Source: Novosphingobium panipatense (GTDB taxonomy: Bacteria > Pseudomonadota > Alphaproteobacteria > Sphingomonadales > Sphingomonadaceae). From it: a stretch of 64,000 nucleotides of DNA. The stretch's first letter is position 1. Each line of letters opens with the position of its first letter. A program made the translations under genes and the position numbers. The stretch spans positions 124,001 to 188,000 of the forward strand of contig NZ_MSQB01000004.1 of NCBI RefSeq assembly GCF_002149965.1, read 5' to 3'. Positions 62,414 through 64,000 of this stretch are shown piece by piece. Below the pieces are notes generated by a model. That model searched no databases. It saw only the letters and a list, made by a program, of their open reading frames with translations, and was not told where the DNA came from.

Positions 62414-63358
62414 ATGGACCAACCCGACAGCGTCGCCGCGCACTTCAAGGCGAATATCGTGCTGTACGGCGCACTGGCGGCCAACCTTGGCATCGCCATC
62501 GCCAAGTTCGCGGCTGCCGCAATCAGCGGCTCCTCCTCGATGCTGACCGAGGGCGTGCACTCGCTGGTGGACAGCGGCAATCAGGTGCTGCTGCTCTACG
62601 GCCAGAAACGCGCCAGCCGAAAGCCGGACCCGACGCACCCGTTCGGCTATGGGCGCGAACTCTATTTCTGGGCCTTCGTGGTCGCCATCCTGATCTTCGC
62701 GATCGGCGCGGGCGTGTCGATCTACGAAGGCGTGGTCCACATCCAGCAGCCGCACGCGATCGAGGACCCGACGCTCAACTACATCGTCCTCGCCATCGCC
62801 TTCCTGATGGAAGGCGCCTCTTGGGTCCTCGCCGTACGCGAATTCAACCGAGGACGTGGGGACCAGACATGGTGGCAGGCGATCCACCGCAGCAAGGACC
62901 CGCCAGGTTTCATCGTGCTATTCGAAGACAGTGCGGCGCTGATCGGCCTCGTCATCGCGGCGGTGGGCGTCTGGGCCTCGATCCACTTCGCCGACCCGCG
63001 CATCGACGGCGTCGCATCGGTGCTGATCGGCTGCGTGTTGGCGGGCGTGGCCATGCTGCTCGCCCGCGAATCCAAGGAACTGCTGATCGGCGAAGCGGCC
63101 GATCCGGTGCTGATCGCGCAAATCCGCGAGGTGCTGGACGGCCATCCCCGCATCGACGCGGTCAACCACATCCGCACCATCCACACGAGCCCGCAGGCCA
63201 TCTTCATCGCCATCAGCGCCGACTTCTCCGACGACCTCAGGATGGGCGACGCCGAAACCCTGATCGAGGATCTGGAGCGGCGGATGAAAGCCCTCTCCCC
63301 ATGGATTACCTCGATCTACATCCGCCCCGAAAAACGGGCGGATGCGATGGTGTGGTGA
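62414..63358 (+). CDS. Cation diffusion facilitator (CDF) metal transporter
   Basis: A 314-residue transporter of the ZnT-like CDF family with six TM helices. The HxxxD metal site of TM2 is H49/D53 in GVHSLVDSGNQ; the second site on TM5 appears as FEDSAALIGL. The HPFGYGRELYFWAF segment and the cytoplasmic C-terminal domain with LEDLERRMKALSPWI are typical. It likely exports Zn, Fe or Mn in exchange for protons. It converges with the cytochrome c gene, one base apart. Confidence 0.92.
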   Translation: MDQPDSVAAHFKANIVLYGALAANLGIAIAKFAAAAISGSSSMLTEGVHSLVDSGNQVLLLYGQKRASRKPDPTHPFGYGRELYFWAFVVAILIFAIGAGVSIYEGVVHIQQPHAIEDPTLNYIVLAIAFLMEGASWVLAVREFNRGRGDQTWWQAIHRSKDPPGFIVLFEDSAALIGLVIAAVGVWASIHFADPRIDGVASVLIGCVLAGVAMLLARESKELLIGEAADPVLIAQIREVLDGHPRIDAVNHIRTIHTSPQAIFIAISADFSDDLRMGDAETLIEDLERRMKALSPWITSIYIRPEKRADAMVW

Positions 63359-63359
63359 G

Positions 63360-63734
63360 CTACTTCAGCGTCATCAGGTAATCGATCACCTGCTTGCGCT
63401 TGGCGGGATCGGGGATGCCGGCGAAGGGCATCTTCGTGCCCGGTACTTTCTTCTGCGGAGACGTCAGCCAGGCGTCGAGTGTGGGGCGGTCCCAGGTGAG
63501 ACCGGATGCTTTGAGTGCTGGGCTATAGGCATAGCCGGGCTGGCTCGCCGCCTTGCGACCTGCGACGCCGTGGAGGTTCGGGCCGTAGGAGGTCTTGCCC
63601 GCCTCGGTCGCGTGGCAGGCGGCGCAAGTGGCAAACATGGCCGGCCGGGGCGCGGCGTTTTGCGCGGCGCCAGCGGAGGCCAATGCGACGGCCATAACCG
63701 CAATAGGAGCCGCGATGAGGAGATAGGTCTTCAC
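63360..63734 (-). CDS. Periplasmic class I cytochrome c
   Basis: A 124-residue c-type cytochrome with a signal peptide (to about AGAAQNAA, residue 24-27), heme-binding CAACH (C37, C40, H41) and the axial Met in TKMPFAGIPDP (M102). YGPNLHGVAGRKAA is the usual family stretch. It should carry electrons from the bc1 complex in the periplasm. Confidence 0.93.
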   Translation of the reverse strand: MKTYLLIAAPIAVMAVALASAGAAQNAAPRPAMFATCAACHATEAGKTSYGPNLHGVAGRKAASQPGYAYSPALKASGLTWDRPTLDAWLTSPQKKVPGTKMPFAGIPDPAKRKQVIDYLMTLK

Positions 63735-63820
63735 AAGAAAACAATCCGATGAATGGAGCTGTTAGGTGGGACTGGTATGTGGGTTGGCGCCTCTAACGCC
63801 CGATGCCGATCCAAACCACC

Positions 63821-63909
63821 CCGTCATCCCCGCGAAGGCGGGGATCCCGCTTTTCTTCGCGACGCTCGAGAAGAAGGAAGCGGGGCCCCCGCCTTCGCGG
63901 GGGCGACGG
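63821..63909. repeat. REP-like inverted repeat pair forming a long hairpin
   Basis: Two ~32-base copies (63821-63852 and the reverse complement at 63878-63909) with a few mismatches are separated by 25 bases that themselves contain TTCTTC/GAAGAA arms. The core CCCCGCGAAGGCGGGG is the dispersed repeat often seen between sphingomonad genes. It lies between the cytochrome c gene and the gene at the right edge. Confidence 0.75.
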
Positions 63910-63977
63910 AGAGTATTGGGTGGGGTAGTGGCGGCGCTGGCAATCCAGCGCCGCCGTCCAACATCAGAAACCGGGCA

Positions 63978-64000
63978 TTAGAACCTGTCGAGGTTCATCA
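63978..64000 (-). CDS. C-terminal end of a gene leaving the window
   Basis: A minus-strand frame ends with TAA at 63980-63978; the last codons before the window edge read MNLDRF. A C-terminal Phe after alternating residues would fit an outer-membrane beta-barrel such as a TonB-dependent receptor, but six residues cannot prove it. Confidence 0.3.

Overview
The window is GC-rich alphaproteobacterial chromosome and most resembles Sphingomonadales, in particular Novosphingobium or a close relative. This is inferred from gene content and order: a full nuoA-N operon running into birA, coaX, the RNase J gene and a DUF1467 gene; a PrsK/PrsR pair next to a polyprenyl-phosphate sugar transferase; and a steroid-type acyl-CoA dehydrogenase/flavoprotein cluster. 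No phage, insertion sequence, rRNA or CRISPR array was seen. Two tRNA genes are present (Glu-UUC, Leu-CAA).

Layout. 1-306 is the 3' end of a citrate synthase gene with its terminator. 508-2156 holds a secreted amidohydrolase and a small membrane protein. 2185-6168 is a leftward four-gene cluster: a histidine-kinase-like ATPase, an unknown helical protein, a nucleotidyltransferase-like membrane protein and an Hpt-like protein. Both phospho-acceptor histidines expected in the kinase and Hpt folds are absent. It faces a rightward 903-residue, two-TM, coiled-coil membrane protein (6239-8950). 9015-27334 is one long leftward transcription unit for respiratory complex I plus birA, coaX, the RNase J gene and DUF1467. 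Two unexpected small genes sit between nuoD and nuoE, and NuoL carries a His/Asp-rich insert.

27793-35842 holds a thiolase, an SH3-domain protein, an Amt-like protein lacking both twin histidines overlapped by a DUF805 gene, a MaoC-like protein, a flavin oxidoreductase, an AHH-nuclease-like frame with no ordinary start, and a flavodoxin-fold protein. 35913-41764 has recJ, tRNA-Glu, an extensin-family protein, an amino-acid permease and panB. 41804-46681 is prsR-prsK-sugar transferase, an exopolysaccharide/PEP-CTERM control module. 46863-50003 has a secreted M20 hydrolase and a membrane-bound winged-helix/TPR regulator whose Shine-Dalgarno sequence lies in a perfect 11-bp hairpin. 50543-53105 has tRNA-Leu, an inositol monophosphatase family gene, a secreted protein and efp in a tight operon.

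53168-62338 looks catabolic: an NTF2-like protein, two short-chain dehydrogenases, a KstD-like flavoprotein, a Rieske ferredoxin, and two pairs of large and short acyl-CoA dehydrogenases like the heteromeric enzymes of steroid side-chain or ring breakdown. A CDF metal transporter, a small cytochrome c and a REP-like hairpin close the window, with a few codons of a further gene at the right edge.

The strongest leads for undescribed biology are the histidine-less phosphorelay-like cluster facing the coiled-coil protein, the twin-His-less Amt-like protein, the SD-sequestering hairpin, and the AHH-like frame. All functional calls are from sequence reading alone; no database search was run.
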